DNA from: an uncultured Caulobacteraceae bacterium
GTDB taxonomy: Bacteria; Pseudomonadota; Alphaproteobacteria; Caulobacterales; Caulobacteraceae
Reading direction: 5' to 3'
Length of the DNA stretch: 64,000 nt
Assembly: GCA_937138625.1 (NCBI GenBank)
Contig: CAKZPF010000002.1
Location: forward strand, 1-64,000
Shown one piece after another: positions 45,350 to 54,349 of the stretch (position 1 is the first letter of the stretch; each line of letters starts with the position of its first letter). The notes under the pieces are model-generated. The model searched no databases. It saw nothing but the letters and a program-made list of their open reading frames with translations, and had not been told where the DNA came from. The position numbers and the translations under genes are program-made.

Positions 45350-46441
45350 TTACGAATTTTGGGCTTTGGCCTGGACGGCAGCCTTGCGGGGACGCCCGGC
45401 CTTGGTAGACTTGGCTTTGCGCGTTTTGCGGCGGGTTTGGGCGGCTGGGACCTCGTCGTCCATATCCACGGAGGTCAAAGCCAAGCTTTGATTGCCAAAC
45501 CGACGGGGGGCTGAATAGGGCTGGTCCTCGGCATCACCTTTGGTTTGGGCCTTTTTCTGGGCTTTTTCCTCAAGCTGGATGACCTTTTCCTTGTAGGCGC
45601 GGCCCTGGCGGGCACACTCTAGGCCATTGGCGGCATGCTCGATCTTATCCAAAAAGGTTTGTCGACCCACAGGGCGCACGGAATTGTAATCCTGGGCCGA
45701 AGCCAGATAATCGCACTGCACAAAGTCAAAACCCAGCACGGTTAGGGCGCGCAGGGCACTGGCGGTCTCCGCACCAATGGCCACCGTATCAAGGCCCTGG
45801 GCGCGGGCCCAGGCTAGGCGGCGGTGGACAACGCCTACACGATTGTCCTGGAATGCCGAAGCAAAGCGCATCACGGCCGCGCCCCCAATTTTCAGCTGGG
45901 TCAGGGGCAGGTTGGATTCCTCGTCGGCTTCGAACACTGGCCCGCGGGCTTCCATAGCCACACCACAGCCCAAGGTTTTCAGTGCCAGCAGGCCCACCGT
46001 GACATCTTGGCGGTTGCGGCCAATCAAATCGAGCTCGGGGATTTCCAAGGTCAGCTGCGAGGCCGGCAGTTTGTGCTTGGCCAGCATCGCTTTCAGCTTA
46101 TTGGCAAACTTGGGTTGCGTGACATCATGACCGGATACGTTGACCGACACGCCCGCTTTGATGTTGCCGCGTCCCCGTCGCCATTTGGCGCAATCTTCAA
46201 TGGCGCGCTCAAGGATCGCCAAGGAGAACTTATAGAAACAATCATGGACGCGTATGTGATCAAGAAACAGATTGGGGGTCAGCAAGCCCAGGCGTGGGTG
46301 CCGCCAGCGGGCGACGGCTTCGAACCGCACGATCTCGCCGGTGTGAATATCGGCTTGGGGCTGGTAAAAGGGCTCGAACTGCCGGTTGCGAAAGGCGGCA
46401 TTCAGATCCTTGGTGGAAAGATTGCGGCCTGACTGCGGCAT
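45350..46441 (-). CDS. Degenerate EAL-domain protein
   Basis: The 363-residue protein aligns with EAL phosphodiesterases over residues 15-270: FYQPQADIHTGEIVRFEAVARWRHP marks the signature, in which EAL reads EAV. VSVNVSG and EIPE occur, but the DDFGTG loop is absent and the KID Lys region reads KIGG, so several metal and substrate ligands are lost. It probably binds or senses rather than hydrolyses c-di-GMP. The C-terminal 80 residues are Lys/Ala/Arg rich. Its ATG overlaps the Hpt-like gene stop by one base (TGATG). Confidence 0.8.
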   Translation of the reverse strand: MPQSGRNLSTKDLNAAFRNRQFEPFYQPQADIHTGEIVRFEAVARWRHPRLGLLTPNLFLDHIRVHDCFYKFSLAILERAIEDCAKWRRGRGNIKAGVSVNVSGHDVTQPKFANKLKAMLAKHKLPASQLTLEIPELDLIGRNRQDVTVGLLALKTLGCGVAMEARGPVFEADEESNLPLTQLKIGGAAVMRFASAFQDNRVGVVHRRLAWARAQGLDTVAIGAETASALRALTVLGFDFVQCDYLASAQDYNSVRPVGRQTFLDKIEHAANGLECARQGRAYKEKVIQLEEKAQKKAQTKGDAEDQPYSAPRRFGNQSLALTSVDMDDEVPAAQTRRKTRKAKSTKAGRPRKAAVQAKAQNS

Positions 46442-46944
46442 CAGTCGATATCCCCAACCAGTTCGTAAACTTGCTTATCAAGCTCGGCGACCAGCACCTT
46501 GACGACCGGGTTGCTTTCGTCGCGCATGTTGTCACGCACGCAGGCCTTGATGGCTTGAACATGGGCTTCGACCAACACCAAGGGGGCCTTTTCGGACTTG
46601 CCCTCTTTGTCAATCAGCTTGCACAGCGTGCCGGCAATACGGGTGATCACAGGGTATTCGTAAGTGGCCGCCAAGCCTTTCAGGTCATGGGAGCACAAAT
46701 ACAGTTTTTGGACATTCTCTTCGTCCAAACCGGTGGCTTTGACGGCTTCATAGGCCCGATCCAGCTTGTCAATTTCTTCTTGTAGCCAGGCGCCAAATTG
46801 ACTGCTGAGGCCTTGCAGGGCTTGCTCGGCCTTTTCCACGGCCTTCATATCCAGCCCTTTCAGGCTGCCGCCGACTTTCATCTTCAGATTATTCGATGGG
46901 CGAATGATCTGGGGCTCTTCATCAGGGGCGGGATTGGCGCTCAT
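46441..46944 (-). CDS. Hpt-domain-like phosphotransfer protein
   Basis: Start ATG 46944 has AAGGA 7 nt upstream; ATG 46950 has it too close. The 167-residue protein has a four-helix core with LYLCSHDLKGLAATYEYPVI, where the His is the phosphorylated residue of Hpt domains. It is coupled by a one-base overlap to the EAL-like gene, suggesting joint phosphorelay and c-di-GMP-linked signalling. No histidine kinase or receiver is in the window. Confidence 0.75.
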   Translation of the reverse strand: MSANPAPDEEPQIIRPSNNLKMKVGGSLKGLDMKAVEKAEQALQGLSSQFGAWLQEEIDKLDRAYEAVKATGLDEENVQKLYLCSHDLKGLAATYEYPVITRIAGTLCKLIDKEGKSEKAPLVLVEAHVQAIKACVRDNMRDESNPVVKVLVAELDKQVYELVGDID

Positions 46945-47028
46945 ACTCATGTCCTTAGCTTTGCTCTGCTTTAGGGACACTATAGAGGGTGAAGCTTAAG
47001 AAACCTCAAAGAGATAGCAAATATAGGG

Positions 47029-47796
47029 TTAATACGCGAACTGTTCGGTGATGATGCGTTCGGCCAAACTGCGGTCTGGGTCGAACATCATGGTCAGGGT
47101 GACGTGACTGTTTTCTTGGATACTGACCTGCTTCACATGACGAATTTCACGGCTGTCGGCGGTGGCGCTGACGGGGCGAAACTCGGGCTCATGGACCGTA
47201 AAGGTCACGGTGCTGTCATGGGGCAACAAGGCCCCGCGCCAGCGCCGGGGGCGAAAGGCGCTGATGGGGGTCAGGGCCAAAAGCTTGGACTGCAAAGGCA
47301 AGATGGGTCCGTGTGCGGATAAATTGTAAGCCGTCGAACCCGCGGGCGTGGCCACCAAGGCGCCATCACAGATCAGTTCGGGCATGCGGGTTTGGCCATC
47401 AATTTCTATGGTTAATTTTGCCGCCAAATGCCGTTGGCGCAACAAAGATACTTCGTTAATCGCGAGCGCTGCGTGTTGGCGGTCTTGGATGTCGGTGACA
47501 CGCATTTCCAGGGGGTGGATATGGGCCTCGACGGCGTTTTCGAGGCGCGCATGCAAGTCATCGTCATGAAAGTCGTTCATCAAAAAGCCGACGGTGCCGA
47601 AATTCATGCCATAGAGTTTTTGCGGCTGTTCAATGGCGTCGTGCAAGCATTCCAACATCAAGCCGTCACCCCCGAGCGCGACAATGATATCGGCATCGGC
47701 CTTATCGACGCCGCCATAGGTTTGCGACAACTGGGCGCTGGCCGCTTGGGCTTTGGGGTGGGGCGAGGCGACAAAGGCGAGTTTCAGCGTGCTCAT
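47029..47796 (-). CDS. nadK: NAD kinase
   Basis: NadK phosphorylates NAD to NADP. The 255-residue protein has the conserved GGDGLMLECLH (ATP loop), NFGTVGFLMND and TPAGSTAYNLSAHGPI. It is the normal length for the shorter alphaproteobacterial form. It lies between the Hpt-EAL pair and DUF2336 gene, all on the minus strand, separated by 57-84 bp. Confidence 0.95.
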   Translation of the reverse strand: MSTLKLAFVASPHPKAQAASAQLSQTYGGVDKADADIIVALGGDGLMLECLHDAIEQPQKLYGMNFGTVGFLMNDFHDDDLHARLENAVEAHIHPLEMRVTDIQDRQHAALAINEVSLLRQRHLAAKLTIEIDGQTRMPELICDGALVATPAGSTAYNLSAHGPILPLQSKLLALTPISAFRPRRWRGALLPHDSTVTFTVHEPEFRPVSATADSREIRHVKQVSIQENSHVTLTMMFDPDRSLAERIITEQFAY

Positions 47797-47853
47797 ACTT
47801 CAGTGCTAGCCGAGGGGGCCCCGGGGCGCAAGCCGAGTTGGAAAAGGGCAGGC

Positions 47854-48945
47854 TTAGGCGTCCTTGACTTTCAGGAACAGCTGGCGGGCCTCTTCGCGAC
47901 CTTTACAGTTGAAAGCCCGCTGAAGCTGCTCTTTCATACCGGGGTCGATGGTGCGGTTTAGAATTTGACAGACCATGCCCACGGCCCCGGGGATAAATTT
48001 CTTGTCCATCCCCACGCACATCATACCCAAAGCCAAATGATAAACATTGTCTTGTCGGGCGGCCTTGCGCACCAGTTCAACATCAAAAGAGCCCATGCGC
48101 GCCAAGGTATACTCGAACATGCTGAGCTTTTTCTCTTTCAGGGCGGCCATCAGGAATTTGGTGTCCAAACGCCCAGCTTGCTCCAGGCGTTCGATCAAAG
48201 CCAAGTCCACATCGGCGATGTCGTCTTTTTTCTCGTCAATCAGGAAGATGTCATCATCCAGGGCTTCGGCTTCGTGGGCAGCAGCCCCCAGCTCGGACAG
48301 CAAAGTGGCTTCGTCCAGTTTAAAGCGGCTGAGGATCTGTTGCTTAAGCTTGTCGGCCACAAAGGTGTACATCTGGGCGGCAATGTCTTGCGGCAAGCAG
48401 GGGTGACCCAGCGTCGAGGCCTGCAGATTGGGATAAAGCTTGGCCATTTCCGCGATCTTGGCCATATCTTCGGCCTTGATGTTGGCGCTGTGATTCCAGG
48501 TCAGGGCCTCGGTGACCACGGGTTTGTTCAGATCAACGATCCGGCCCGAAACCTTTTCCCCCAGATTGGGGCGGCGGGCGATGGTCATTTGATGGTCGGT
48601 GCCCGTGGCGTTGATGACCTCGATTAGGTCATCTTCTGACAGGCTTTGGCAGTTCAGCAAGATGGGCTCGGCGATGCGTGTTTCGTCCTTGGCCAGATAC
48701 AAAATCAGTTCATTCGATGCCCAAGCGCTGCTGGCCAGACGGCGTGAGAGGATGGTGCGCACATGGGCCTCGGCACGCTTGGTCAATCTCAGCATGATGT
48801 CGGACAAGAGGCCCGTAACAGCGGGATCTTGATTCTGAGCATGCCCCATATCCGACAGGGTCAAAAGCAATTGATCTCGATCCTCTCCGCATTTGGATTG
48901 TGCGAGATCGAGAAGTTTGGTGGCTTCAGATGCTGCTGTACTCAT
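47854..48945 (-). CDS. DUF2336 domain protein (second copy)
   Basis: The 363-residue all-helical protein is a paralogue of the gene at 44168; both have ILLNCQSLSEDDLIEV-like and CSPQLTDDDLIEVLQT-like segments, about 100 residues from the N-terminus, which fit a repeated HEAT-like motif. The C-terminus (HLALGMMCVGMDKKFIPGAV) is helical. The start ATG at 48945 has GGAAAGAG upstream. Function unknown; grouping with Hpt, EAL-like and nadK genes suggests a signalling role. Confidence 0.85.
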   Translation of the reverse strand: MSTAASEATKLLDLAQSKCGEDRDQLLLTLSDMGHAQNQDPAVTGLLSDIMLRLTKRAEAHVRTILSRRLASSAWASNELILYLAKDETRIAEPILLNCQSLSEDDLIEVINATGTDHQMTIARRPNLGEKVSGRIVDLNKPVVTEALTWNHSANIKAEDMAKIAEMAKLYPNLQASTLGHPCLPQDIAAQMYTFVADKLKQQILSRFKLDEATLLSELGAAAHEAEALDDDIFLIDEKKDDIADVDLALIERLEQAGRLDTKFLMAALKEKKLSMFEYTLARMGSFDVELVRKAARQDNVYHLALGMMCVGMDKKFIPGAVGMVCQILNRTIDPGMKEQLQRAFNCKGREEARQLFLKVKDA

Positions 48946-49122
48946 GGCAATACTCTTTCCTAAACCGTGTTTTGATTATAGGACGATGTGCTTAACGGGG
49001 GTTTACAAGTTTGAATAGATTTGCGCTAAATTTGGCTCTAGGCTGTAAACCTCGATATTTGTATGGGTTTTTTTGCGAAAAAAACTGGCGCTGGCACAGA
49101 AAAAAACAGGTATTCAGGCAAG

Positions 49123-49890
49123 ATGTTGCGAATAGTGTGCGTTTTATTCTTGATTGGTGTCGGAAATGTGACTGCGTTTGGGGTGGCACGGGGCGCGCCG
49201 TTGGGGGCAAATCTCGACAGGCCACCGCCGTTCGTGCTGCAGGCGTTTACGGCTCAGTCAGAATTGAAATCAACCCAGGGTGGTGATCTGGCGTCAGCCC
49301 AGGATGTCAGGTTTTCCGGCAAACTTTATGACCATGCCATCAGTGCGCTGTGGTATCAAGAAGAGCCTGTGCGCGCCCTGCAGGGCGCTGTCGGGGGCTG
49401 GGAAAGCCTTGCGGAATATCGGTATGTGCATGCGCATCACGGTCTGTGGGGTGCGGTGGCCTTAGGGGGTGGCCAAGACCGCCATGGGCTGTGGGGCGTG
49501 GCCAGCCGTGTAGGGGCCGGCGTGTCGCGGACTTTGGACTTGTCTTGGCATAATCACTCGCTTAACGGGTATTTGGCCGCTGAGGGGCAGTGGGCTCGAC
49601 GCGCTTGGTCAACGGAGGAGATCAAACTGGATTTGACCGCAGGTCTGCAGGCCGCTTCCGTCGAGAGTTATTGGCAGCTTCTGAACAGTTGGGGTCTGCA
49701 CGACGCCTGGGGTGTGGGCAAAGTCAAATGGACGGTGGCCGTGCCGATTGCCGCCACAGGTCTTGATCGGCACTTGCCTATAGAGCTGCCCGGACAGACG
49801 CGGGTGGCTGTTGGGCTGGGGCGCACGGTCTGGCGGCAACGGGCACCTGTCGAAACTGTAATATCTTTCGGCTTCTGGCATCGGTTTTAA
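49123..49890 (+). CDS. Putative outer-membrane barrel-like protein
   Basis: I prefer ATG 49123, which leaves a hydrophobic signal peptide (about 22 residues); the upstream ATG 49063 adds a charged extension. The remaining 230 residues are Gly/Trp/Ala-rich with alternating polarity and end in SFGFWHRF, the terminal Phe pattern of barrels. The N-terminal mature part contains conserved-looking Gln/Ser and Trp-rich turns. No family is recognised. Start site uncertain. Confidence 0.6.
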   Translation: MLRIVCVLFLIGVGNVTAFGVARGAPLGANLDRPPPFVLQAFTAQSELKSTQGGDLASAQDVRFSGKLYDHAISALWYQEEPVRALQGAVGGWESLAEYRYVHAHHGLWGAVALGGGQDRHGLWGVASRVGAGVSRTLDLSWHNHSLNGYLAAEGQWARRAWSTEEIKLDLTAGLQAASVESYWQLLNSWGLHDAWGVGKVKWTVAVPIAATGLDRHLPIELPGQTRVAVGLGRTVWRQRAPVETVISFGFWHRF

Positions 49891-49956
49891 TTCGCTAAAC
49901 ACAGACAGCTAAATGTGTTTGGCAAGTGATCCTGTATTTGGCCGGAGTGTTGCACC

Positions 49957-51120
49957 ATGTCACGAACGGGCATCCCGCTCGGAAAATTGATCATCGGCAT
50001 GATCGTTGTGCTGGCCCTGGGTGTTGGGGCGTGGTTCATATGGGGCCAGGGCTCGGACGCTGCAGGCGCTGGTGGCGGTCCTGGCCGTGGTGGGCCCGGT
50101 GGCGGTATGCCCGCTATGCCGGTCAAGGCCGTGGCCATCAGCCCCGCCAGGTTCAGCACGGTGTTTGAGGCCCTTGGTCGTCTCGAGGCCGTCAGCAGCG
50201 CGGATTTGTCCGCCCCGCAAACCGAACGCATCGTGCGCGTTAACTTTGACAGTGGTCAGGCCGTCAAGGCGGGCCAAACCTTGGTGGTGTTGAATGCTTC
50301 GGAAGAGGGCGCAGATCTGGGCGCGGCCCAAGCCGCCCTGACCGAGGCGCAATTGCAGCTGAACCGCACGGAAAAATTGGTCGAGCAAGGCATCTACTCG
50401 CCCGCACGCCTTGAAAAAGACCAGGCCACCCGTGACACGGCTGCCGCCCAACTGCAAGCTATCCAGGCCCGCACGGGTGACCGGGTGATCCGGGCCCCGT
50501 TTTCTGGCGTGACCGGCTTGCGCACCATCAACCCCGGCGATCTGGCCCGGTCGGGCGACGTGTTGGTGACGGTGGATGATTTGGGGCGGTTGCGCTTGGA
50601 TGTGTATGTGCCCGAGCGTGCGCTGCCCGCCTTGAAAACCGGCGAAGCGGTTGACCTTCTCAGTGATGCTTACCCCGACGAGCGCTTTGCGGGCCGGTTG
50701 GAAAACATCTCACCACGGGCTGAGGCCGGCACGGGCCTGATCCCGGTGCGGGTGGTGGTGGACAACCCAGATCGACGTTTGCGTCCCGGTATGACCATGT
50801 TGGCGCAGTTCCGCACGGGCGACCGGGATCGTTTGGCCGTGCCCGAGGACAGCATCTATTACGAAGGCCCAGACACCTATGTCTATACCTTGGCGCCCAC
50901 GGAACAGGACGGCCAATATCGTCTGGACCGCCGCGCTGTCGAGCTGGGTGTGCGTAACGACAACCGAGCCGAGGTGATCAGCGGCCCAGCCGAAGGGACC
51001 TTGGTGGTCTCCGGCGGGCTCAATCGGTTGCGGCCCGGTGCCATGGTGCGGCCCGTTGATAACATGTCCCCCAAGGCGCCTGAGGAGGCTCCGGCGCGGT
51101 CAGAAGGTGATGGCGCATGA
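49957..51120 (+). CDS. RND efflux membrane-fusion protein (periplasmic adaptor)
   Basis: The 387-residue protein has an N-terminal anchor (about 11-29), a Gly/Pro-rich linker, a lipoyl-like/beta-barrel domain with VRVNFDSGQAVKAGQTLV and RAPFSGVTGLRTINPGDLA, and a helical hairpin. It links the inner-membrane pump to an outer-membrane channel. Its stop overlaps the pump gene ATG (ATGA). An outer-membrane TolC partner is not present. Confidence 0.93.
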   Translation: MSRTGIPLGKLIIGMIVVLALGVGAWFIWGQGSDAAGAGGGPGRGGPGGGMPAMPVKAVAISPARFSTVFEALGRLEAVSSADLSAPQTERIVRVNFDSGQAVKAGQTLVVLNASEEGADLGAAQAALTEAQLQLNRTEKLVEQGIYSPARLEKDQATRDTAAAQLQAIQARTGDRVIRAPFSGVTGLRTINPGDLARSGDVLVTVDDLGRLRLDVYVPERALPALKTGEAVDLLSDAYPDERFAGRLENISPRAEAGTGLIPVRVVVDNPDRRLRPGMTMLAQFRTGDRDRLAVPEDSIYYEGPDTYVYTLAPTEQDGQYRLDRRAVELGVRNDNRAEVISGPAEGTLVVSGGLNRLRPGAMVRPVDNMSPKAPEEAPARSEGDGA

Positions 51121-54100
51121 CCCTGTCGGCGCTGTGCATCCGGCGGCCAGTGCTGTCCTTTGTGCTGGCGGCCCTGATTTGTATCGCCGGCATCGCCGGC
51201 TTTATGAAGTTGCCGTTGCGCGAGCTGCCGGACATTGACGCGCCCGAGGTCTCGATCTCGACCAATTACCTTGGGGCCTCGGCCGAGGTCATCGAAACCC
51301 GCATCACCCAACCGCTTGAGGATCAATTGGGTGGCCTTGAGGGCATTGACCGCATTACCTCTAGCAGTCGGGATGGGCGCTCGAATGTCAACATTCTGTT
51401 TGACCTCAGCCGTGATGTGGACGAGGCCGCCAACGATGTGCGCGATGCGGTCTCGCGCGCTGTGCGCAATTTGCCGCAAGAGGCCGATCCCCCCATCGTG
51501 CGCAAGGCCAACGCCAATGCTCAGCCCATCATCTGGTTGAATTTGTTTTCGGACAAAATGAGCCGCTTGGAGCTGACGGACTATGCCGACCGTGTGCTGT
51601 TGGATCGCTTTTCGGTTTTGCCAGGCGTGGCCCAGGTGCGCATCGGCGGCGAGCTCCGATACTCGATGCGGGTTTGGCTCGATCCCGTGGCGATGGCGGC
51701 ACGCCAGGTGACAGTGGGCCAAATCGAAGACGCCATTCGCAGCCAAAATATTGAACTGCCCGCGGGCAGCATTGAAACGGGGGTGCGGGATTTCACCATC
51801 CGTGTGGATCGCAGCTATCGCACGGCGCGGGACTTTGCCGCCTTGCCGCTGAAAACCCTCGATAGTGGCGGTGTAGTGCGCCTGGGGGATGTGGCCAACG
51901 TCGAGCTGGGGCCCGAGGATGACAAGCGGTTTTTTCGCGGCAATCAGCTGGATATGATCGGCATCGGCATCTCGCGCCAATCCCAAGCCAATGACATCGC
52001 CATTTCTGACGCGGTTCAGGCCGAGGTCGCGGCCATCCAACCACTGTTGCCCGAGGGCACCGAGCTCGTCATGAGCTATGATAGCGCCGAGTTTACCCGC
52101 GCGTCCGTGCAAGAGGTCTATATCACCCTCTTTATCGCCATTGGCGTGGTGGCGTTGGTCAATTTGATCTTTTTGGGCAGTTTGCGGGCCTCGGTGATCC
52201 CGACGGTGGTGGCACCCTTGTCCTTGATGGGCGCGTTCGCCATTTTGGCCCTTTTGGGCTATTCCATCAACATTCTGACCTTGCTGGCCTTGGTGCTGGC
52301 GGTGGGTCTGGTGGTGGATGACAGCATCGTGGTCACCGAAAACATTCAGCGCCGCATAGGTCTGGGCGAAGACCCGCTGCTGGCGGCGGATCGCGGGGCC
52401 AAACAGGTGTTTTTCGCCGTGATCGCCACCACGGTCGTGCTGCTGGCGGGTCTGGTGCCCATGTTCATGCTGCCGGGCTTTACCGGGCGTTTGTTCGTCG
52501 AGTTGGCGGCGACCATCGCGGGCGCGGTGATTGTTTCGTCGTTTTTGTCCCTGAGTTTGACGCCGATGATGGCCTCTAAGCTGTTGCGCAAACGCAAACA
52601 AAGCGGTGCGCTTGTGACCTTCAATCGTTTTATGGCCCGCACGCGGGAGGGCTATGGCCGCACCCTCGAGCGTTTGATCAACCGCCCGGTGCTGATTTTG
52701 GCAGCGGTGGGCGTGGTCATTGGCGGTGTGGCGCTGGTGTTCAGCCAAATCGAACAAGAATTGACCCCCGACGAGGACCGATCACGGGTGATGATGTTCA
52801 TGAGTGGGCCCGAGGGCAGCAGTTTCGAAGCTTCGGTCGAGACCATGAAACAGGTCGAGCAGATTCTAGAGCCCTATCGCGAAAATGGGGAAGTGAAACG
52901 GTATCTTGCCATTGTGCCCATGTTTGGCGACACCCGAAACAACAGTGGTTTTGGCATTATTGTCCTCAACCACTGGGACGAGCGCGAACGCCATGCCCGC
53001 GAGATTGCCGCCCAGATGCAAGGCCAGGTGATGGGCATCACCAGTGCCCGTATTTTTGCAACCTCGGGCGGTGGCTTTCGTGGGGGCTCGCGCAATGATC
53101 AGGTGGACTTTGTGCTGCTGGGTCATGACTACAACCGTTTGTCGCAACAGGCCAACGCGATCATGGAGGCCATCAGCCAAGATCCGCGCTTTGTTCGCCC
53201 GCGCATGGATTATGAACCCAATGCCCCGCGCTTGATCGTGCGCATCGACCCGCAAAAGGCAGCGGGTCTTGGTGTTGAGGTCGAACAAGCCGGTCGCGCC
53301 CTTGAGGCCCTGTTGGGCGGCCGTCGGGCCGGCACCTTTGTGCGCGAGGGCGAAGAATATGATGTCTTGATGCGCGCGCCCGACGAGATGCGCAATGATT
53401 TCGCCACCCTGGATACCATTCACATCCCCACCAATTTGGGCGAGCTTATACCGCTCTCGACGGTGATTGATATGCGGGTTTCGGCCGATGTCAGCGAGCG
53501 CAATCGTGTTGACCGCCAGCGTTCGGTGACCATTTCCGCCAATTTGGTGCCGGGCTTTGGCCTGGGCGAGGCCGTCGAGGAGGTGACGAAGCTTTCGAAT
53601 GCCTTGGCGCCTGATGCTCAATATGGCTGGGATGGGGCCGCGCGGGATTTCAAAGAAGCGGGCCAAGGCCTGGCAGTGGTCTTCATCTTGGCTCTGTTGA
53701 TTGTCTATATGGCTTTGGCGGCACAGTTTGAAAGCTTGGTGCATCCGGTGGTGATTTTGACGGCGGCCCCGCTGGCCTTGCTGGGGGGGTTGGGCAGTTT
53801 ATTCCTGACGGGCACGAGTTTGAACATCTATTCGCAAGTGGGGCTGATCATCTTGATCGGGGTGGCGGCCAAGAATGGCGTGCTGATCGTCGAGTTTGCC
53901 AACCAATTGCGCGATCAAGGCCGGTCGGTGCGCGAGGCCATTCTTGAGGCCTCCTCCTTGCGCATGCGGCCGATCATCATGACCTCGATTTCCACAGCGG
54001 GTGGGGCTGTGCCCTTGGTGCTGGCCAGCGGCCCGGGCGAGGAAAGCCGCTTTGCCATCGGCATCGTCTTGGTGGTGGGCACACTGGTGGGGGCGTTTTT

Positions 54101-54206
54101 GACCCTGGTGATGGTGCCGACTTTGTATGCGCTTGCGGCCCCTTATACCCGCAGCCCGGATTGGACGGCCCAGCAAATCGCCGAGGCTGAGGGCAAGGAG
54201 CCCTAA
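51117..54206 (+). CDS. RND-family multidrug efflux permease (AcrB/MexF-like)
   Basis: The 1029-residue protein has 12 membrane helices and two large periplasmic loops, the AcrB layout. Visible landmarks are GFMKLPLRELPDIDAPEVSI, the helix 4 pair of acidic residues in VLAVGLVVDDSIVVTENI and a closing stretch with IMTSISTAGGAVPLVLASGPGEESRFAIG. It is a proton-drug antiporter. Substrate cannot be predicted. A C-terminal extension of 25 residues is ordinary. Confidence 0.95.
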   Translation: MTLSALCIRRPVLSFVLAALICIAGIAGFMKLPLRELPDIDAPEVSISTNYLGASAEVIETRITQPLEDQLGGLEGIDRITSSSRDGRSNVNILFDLSRDVDEAANDVRDAVSRAVRNLPQEADPPIVRKANANAQPIIWLNLFSDKMSRLELTDYADRVLLDRFSVLPGVAQVRIGGELRYSMRVWLDPVAMAARQVTVGQIEDAIRSQNIELPAGSIETGVRDFTIRVDRSYRTARDFAALPLKTLDSGGVVRLGDVANVELGPEDDKRFFRGNQLDMIGIGISRQSQANDIAISDAVQAEVAAIQPLLPEGTELVMSYDSAEFTRASVQEVYITLFIAIGVVALVNLIFLGSLRASVIPTVVAPLSLMGAFAILALLGYSINILTLLALVLAVGLVVDDSIVVTENIQRRIGLGEDPLLAADRGAKQVFFAVIATTVVLLAGLVPMFMLPGFTGRLFVELAATIAGAVIVSSFLSLSLTPMMASKLLRKRKQSGALVTFNRFMARTREGYGRTLERLINRPVLILAAVGVVIGGVALVFSQIEQELTPDEDRSRVMMFMSGPEGSSFEASVETMKQVEQILEPYRENGEVKRYLAIVPMFGDTRNNSGFGIIVLNHWDERERHAREIAAQMQGQVMGITSARIFATSGGGFRGGSRNDQVDFVLLGHDYNRLSQQANAIMEAISQDPRFVRPRMDYEPNAPRLIVRIDPQKAAGLGVEVEQAGRALEALLGGRRAGTFVREGEEYDVLMRAPDEMRNDFATLDTIHIPTNLGELIPLSTVIDMRVSADVSERNRVDRQRSVTISANLVPGFGLGEAVEEVTKLSNALAPDAQYGWDGAARDFKEAGQGLAVVFILALLIVYMALAAQFESLVHPVVILTAAPLALLGGLGSLFLTGTSLNIYSQVGLIILIGVAAKNGVLIVEFANQLRDQGRSVREAILEASSLRMRPIIMTSISTAGGAVPLVLASGPGEESRFAIGIVLVVGTLVGAFLTLVMVPTLYALAAPYTRSPDWTAQQIAEAEGKEP

Positions 54207-54349
54207 GCAACCCAGTTAGCGAGGCCTTGCTTGCTCGCGAAAATTGTTCTGTGCAAAGAATATAAAATAAAAACAATACAAATGCTTGACGAATCTTCTC
54301 GGGATCCTTAAATTGCGCCGGCAGTGCAGAGGGGACGAGGGCAAAACAT

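Noticed and set aside
50883-52757. 624-codon minus-strand frame opposite the RND genes
   Set aside because: Antisense shadow of the adaptor and pump genes with low-complexity composition.
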